Part shown: positions 15,977-16,329 of the stretch, one piece after another | Position numbering within the stretch: the stretch's first letter is position 1 | Layout: each line of letters opens with the position of its first letter | Assembly: GCA_900759005.1 (NCBI GenBank) | Contig: CAAEUQ010000005.1 | Location: forward strand, 1-16,329 | Source: Clostridia bacterium | Lineage (GTDB): Bacteria > Bacillota > Clostridia > Christensenellales > Aristaeellaceae | Direction of reading: 5' to 3' | DNA length: 16,329 bases | Translations under genes and position numbers: made by a program | The notes under the pieces: model-generated | Told to the model about the DNA's origin: nothing | Databases searched by the model: none | Seen by the model: the letters and a program-made list of their open reading frames with translations, nothing else

Positions 15977-16223
15977 GGCTTTGCGCGCGTCCGTGGTTGA
16001 AAGTCGATGCCAGTCGCAGGCGAAACGATCCACGTAACCCGGGAAAATTCCGGTGAGCATGGTGCGGCTTAGAAGTAAGTCCGGCCGGCACGAGATGCCG
16101 AGAGGGTCAGTAGTGGGGAGGCAGAGTCCTTATGAGCGAACGCTCCAGCCGGCGAGTGTGGGGTCAAAGATCAGGTCGGGCGCGCAAAATCCGGCGGAGA
16201 TGGTTTCATCTTCGCCGTTTTTT
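15977..16223 (+). ncRNA. Orphan structured non-coding RNA of about 247 nt, possibly raiA class
   Basis: A complete small-RNA gene: consensus promoter, compact structured body, U6 terminator, and no long reading frame with a ribosome binding site. The ends pair: TTTGCGCGC (15980-15988) with GCGCGCAAA (16180-16188), a perfect 9-bp closing stem right after the RNA start and right before the terminator. Inside are CGTGG/CCACG (15992-15996 with 16030-16034); CCGG/CCGG around GAAAATT (16039-16053); CGG-CTTA/TAAG-T-CCG around GAAG (16065-16083); CGGCA/TGCCG around CGAGA (16086-16100); and GAGC/GCTC around GAAC (16134-16145). A purine-rich, apparently unpaired stretch lies at 16101-16125. It does not match RNase P, tmRNA, SRP, 6S or the common riboswitches as I know them. 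Size, phylum and stand-alone layout recall raiA, but that is a guess. An RNA gene is well supported, the family is not. Confidence 0.85.
16192..16223 (+). terminator. Terminator of the structured RNA
   Basis: CGGCGGAGATG pairs with CATCTTCGCCG (11 bp, one G-U) around a GTTT loop and is followed by six T. It is a textbook rho-independent terminator and sets the 3' end of the RNA. Confidence 0.92.
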
Positions 16224-16233
16224 GTATACCGAA

Positions 16234-16256
16234 AACCCCACGCTAGGCGTGGGGTT
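16234..16256. repeat. Perfect short-loop inverted repeat
   Basis: AACCCCACGC and GCGTGGGGTT form a 10-bp stem with a TAG loop. No T-run follows on the plus strand, so it is a poor terminator. Short-loop GC hairpins of this kind occur at the ends of IS200/IS605 elements. No transposase is in the window to confirm this. Confidence 0.6.
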
Positions 16257-16266
16257 CAGCTTGTCA

Positions 16267-16302
16267 AAGAAGCCAGATTGCGAGGTTGCAATCTGGCTTC
16301 TT
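16267..16302. repeat. Perfect 15-bp inverted repeat
   Basis: AAGAAGCCAGATTGC and its exact complement surround a GAGGTT loop. A short TT then A follows in the plus direction, and a TTCTT-rich edge in both directions. It could be a bidirectional terminator for a gene beyond the window or part of a mobile-element end. Confidence 0.65.
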
Positions 16303-16324
16303 ATAAGATAGAAATAAGATAGAA
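16303..16324. repeat. Two tandem copies of an 11-bp repeat
   Basis: ATAAGATAGAA occurs twice with no gap, directly after the 15-bp inverted repeat. It may continue past the window. Its role is unknown. Confidence 0.6.
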
Positions 16325-16329
16325 AGACG

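Noticed and set aside
15974..16037. GGAGG followed by a TTG and a short frame ending at 16037, as a leader peptide
   Set aside because: The GGAGG lies across the predicted RNA start and the frame runs through the closing stem. There is no ATG and no composition typical of a leader peptide.
16060..16090. GTGCG and AAGTCCGG as a group II intron start or an RNase P P4 element
   Set aside because: No domain V, no maturase and none of the other conserved RNase P blocks. The match is a few bases only.

Overview
This is a chromosomal window from an anaerobic Bacillota, most likely class Clostridia. The basis is the F0F1 gene order atpB-E-F-H-A-G-D-C preceded by an atpI-like gene, strong AGGAGG ribosome binding sites, TTG and GTG starts, sigma-A type promoters, and a sodium-type c subunit. 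Base composition is moderately GC-rich. A Christensenellales-like lineage would fit, but that is an impression from protein similarity and cannot be tested here. No tRNA, rRNA or CRISPR array was recognised.

Left part, plus strand. The window opens inside thrS (threonyl-tRNA synthetase), which ends at a strong terminator. Two genes follow, a small coiled-coil protein and a SAM-dependent methyltransferase. Both are broken by single-base indels at A-runs, three in about 650 bp; these are either decay or sequencing errors. A 100-residue protein of unknown function on the minus strand converges on the methyltransferase. A membrane-anchored metallophosphoesterase comes next. Then a clear promoter drives glyA, a divergent MreB/actin-fold protein and a YgjP-type (DUF45) metallopeptidase, which look like one operon. 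That operon ends at a hairpin shared with the operon facing it.

Middle part, minus strand (7161-13927). This is the complete ATP synthase locus. atpI has its own promoter and terminator. A second promoter then drives atpB-E-F-H-A-G-D-C with very tight or overlapping spacing. The c subunit carries a two-carboxylate sodium-binding pattern. The epsilon subunit has only its N-terminal beta-sandwich and lacks the C-terminal inhibitory helices. atpB and atpD both appear to start with TTG.

Right part. A chromate-transporter pair made of two half-size CHR proteins lies on the minus strand. It is divergent from a PAP2-family membrane phosphatase on the plus strand. A near-perfect promoter overlapping the PAP2 stop codon drives an independent structured RNA of about 247 nt with no protein of its own. 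Its two ends pair in a 9-bp closing stem, and it ends in a U6 terminator. This is the most interesting object in the window; the raiA class is my best guess, unverified. The last 100 bases hold two perfect inverted repeats and an 11-bp tandem repeat, possibly the edge of a small mobile element.
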